Source: JBBRGG01 sp038240875 (GTDB lineage: Bacteria > Planctomycetota > Phycisphaerae > Phycisphaerales > UBA1924). From it: a DNA stretch of 15,573 nt. The DNA lies in contig JBBRGG010000060.1 of the NCBI GenBank assembly GCA_038240875.1, positions 1 to 15,573 of the forward strand, read 5' to 3'. The notes under the pieces are model-generated. The model had not been told where the DNA came from and did not search any database. It was given only the letters and a program-made list of their open reading frames with translations. Below are positions 14,769 through 15,573 of this stretch, in pieces. The position numbers and the translations under genes are program-made. Position 1 is the first letter of the stretch, and each line of letters opens with the position of its first letter.

Positions 14769-15573
14769 CGCTGGCCTCCATCGGCCGTCCCACCCTCGCG
14801 CGCCTCATCTGGCCCGCCATTTAGCCCGCCGTTTAGCCCAAGAGCCCCCGCCCGCGCCGCAACAATCGCCGCGACCGAACGCCTTCTTGCCGCGTCGCGC
14901 CGACGAGCCGCGCGTATTCCCGCCACCGCGAGCCCGCCCACCGCAACTAGTCCTGGCGCAAGAGCTGTATTAATCAACAACAACTGCCGCCCCAGCGTTT
15001 CGACGTCTGTCTTCAAGTTCAACCGTACCTGCCGCAGCTCGCGACGAGTCTTGAGTGCCTCTTCTCGCACCGTATCCAATTCTCTTTGAACCTCAGGCGT
15101 CATCACCAGGTCCTTCGTCGAATCGCTCTGCAACTGCGTGATGCGTTCTTCCGCCTGGCCCAGCTTTGCTTCGAGCAACTGCTGTTCCGCAAGAAACCGC
15201 TCGTCGGCACGCTTGCGCATCGCATCCACCCGCGTAAATGGACGGCTAGCCTCTTGTCTTGCGCGAATCTTGATAAGGTCCGACGAGCCCGCCAAACTAT
15301 CAATCGCGTTGGCAATAAAGTCCGCGTTGTCCGCAAGCTTGCGAATGACCGGGAACGTTCCAATCATCCGCTGCTCTTGCATCCAGAGCCCGTCGGAAGC
15401 CAAATCCGCATCCGCAACCACCACCAACATCGCGCCCTCGTTCGCCTTCGCAGGTACGCCATCACCCACAACCCCAACCCCATCCCCAACTTCACCCCCA
15501 ACACCAAAAGCTGACGTAAACGAGCCAGTCAACCGCGCCGCAAACGTCAACCTCGCATCCCCCCACACAAACC
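14765..15573 (-). CDS. GldG-like ABC transporter auxiliary protein, C-terminal part (5' end off right edge)
   Basis: The frame is open to the right edge, so only the last 269 or so residues are present and no true start is visible. Features from the edge: ARLTFAARLTGSFTSAF, then a Gly/Val-rich insert, AMLVVVADADLASDGLWMQ, NADFIANAIDSLAGSSDLI, IRARQEASRPFTRVDAMRKR. This series is characteristic of the Gldg/ABC-transporter auxiliary family. It is followed by a coiled coil of about 60 residues (ERFLAEQQLLEAKLGQAEER onward), one transmembrane helix (INTALAPGLVAVGGLAVAGI) and a basic, Ala/Gly-rich cytoplasmic tail. GldG in Flavobacterium belongs to the GldFG gliding and secretion ABC system; planctomycetes carry related clusters without gliding. 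The gene overlaps the DUF4340 start as ATGA. ABC ATPase and permease genes are expected just beyond the edge; that is inference. Confidence 0.85.
   Translation of the reverse strand, partial: FVWGDARLTFAARLTGSFTSAFGVGGEVGDGVGVVGDGVPAKANEGAMLVVVADADLASDGLWMQEQRMIGTFPVIRKLADNADFIANAIDSLAGSSDLIKIRARQEASRPFTRVDAMRKRADERFLAEQQLLEAKLGQAEERITQLQSDSTKDLVMTPEVQRELDTVREEALKTRRELRQVRLNLKTDVETLGRQLLLINTALAPGLVAVGGLAVAGIRAARRRDAARRRSVAAIVAARAGALGLNGGLNGGPDEAREGGTADGGQR
14775..14779 (-). promoter_or_regulatory. Ribosome binding site of the DUF4340 gene
   Basis: GGAGG on the minus strand, inside the end of the GldG-like gene, lies 6 bases before the ATG at 14768. Together with the ATGA overlap it supports coupled translation of the pair. 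Confidence 0.75.

Overview
The window looks like chromosomal DNA of a Planctomycetota bacterium, most likely class Phycisphaerae. This is an inference from gene content: a secreted protein whose C-terminus is a PEP-CTERM-like Pro-Gly / hydrophobic / Arg-rich tail of the kind common in that class, a very large exported PQQ-type beta-propeller protein, and a GldG-like plus DUF4340 pair. No rRNA or other phylogenetic marker is present, so the assignment is moderate. The DNA is GC-rich. Several starts have clear Shine-Dalgarno sequences, which I used to correct start sites. No tRNA, rRNA, CRISPR array, insertion sequence, integrase or phage gene was seen.

Layout. (a) 1-1532, minus strand: a probable small operon of a 46-residue ORF, a three-helix membrane protein resembling DUF5658 joined to it by an ATGA overlap, and a lipoprotein with a LEA14/WHy-like domain that runs off the left edge. 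(b) 1661-6706, plus: one 1681-residue exported protein with an N-terminal helical part, a first PQQ-like propeller, a TPR-like middle and a second propeller. It diverges from (a). (c) 6877-7575, minus: a secreted PEP-CTERM-like protein, convergent with (b) across a gap holding a GC hairpin and an AT-rich palindrome. (d) 7985-8869, plus: an HDOD-domain regulator, divergent from (c) across a 409-base gap. (e) 9152-10363, plus: an exported protein resembling ZnuA/TroA metal-binding proteins but apparently without their metal-binding histidines. (f) 10425-12557, minus: an Hsp70 chaperone closest to HscA. (g) 12768-15573, minus: a DUF4340 membrane protein coupled by ATGA to the C-terminal part of a GldG-like ABC-transporter auxiliary protein that runs off the right edge.

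How the genes fit together. Most of the window codes for envelope or secreted proteins: a lipoprotein, a membrane protein, a propeller scaffold, a sorted surface protein, a solute-binding-like protein and an ABC-transporter accessory pair. The cytoplasmic proteins are the HDOD regulator and the Hsp70. Only two groups look like true functional units, the ATGA-coupled pairs in (a) and (g); the rest look like single-gene units. A recurring feature is short, nearly perfect in-frame tandem repeats of 12 or 15 bp in linkers of the envelope proteins, plus a 10-bp triple repeat in front of the Hsp70 gene. I found no convincing new defence or mobile system. The best leads are the metal-ligand-less TroA-like protein, the coupled small ORF, and the repeat upstream of the Hsp70 gene.
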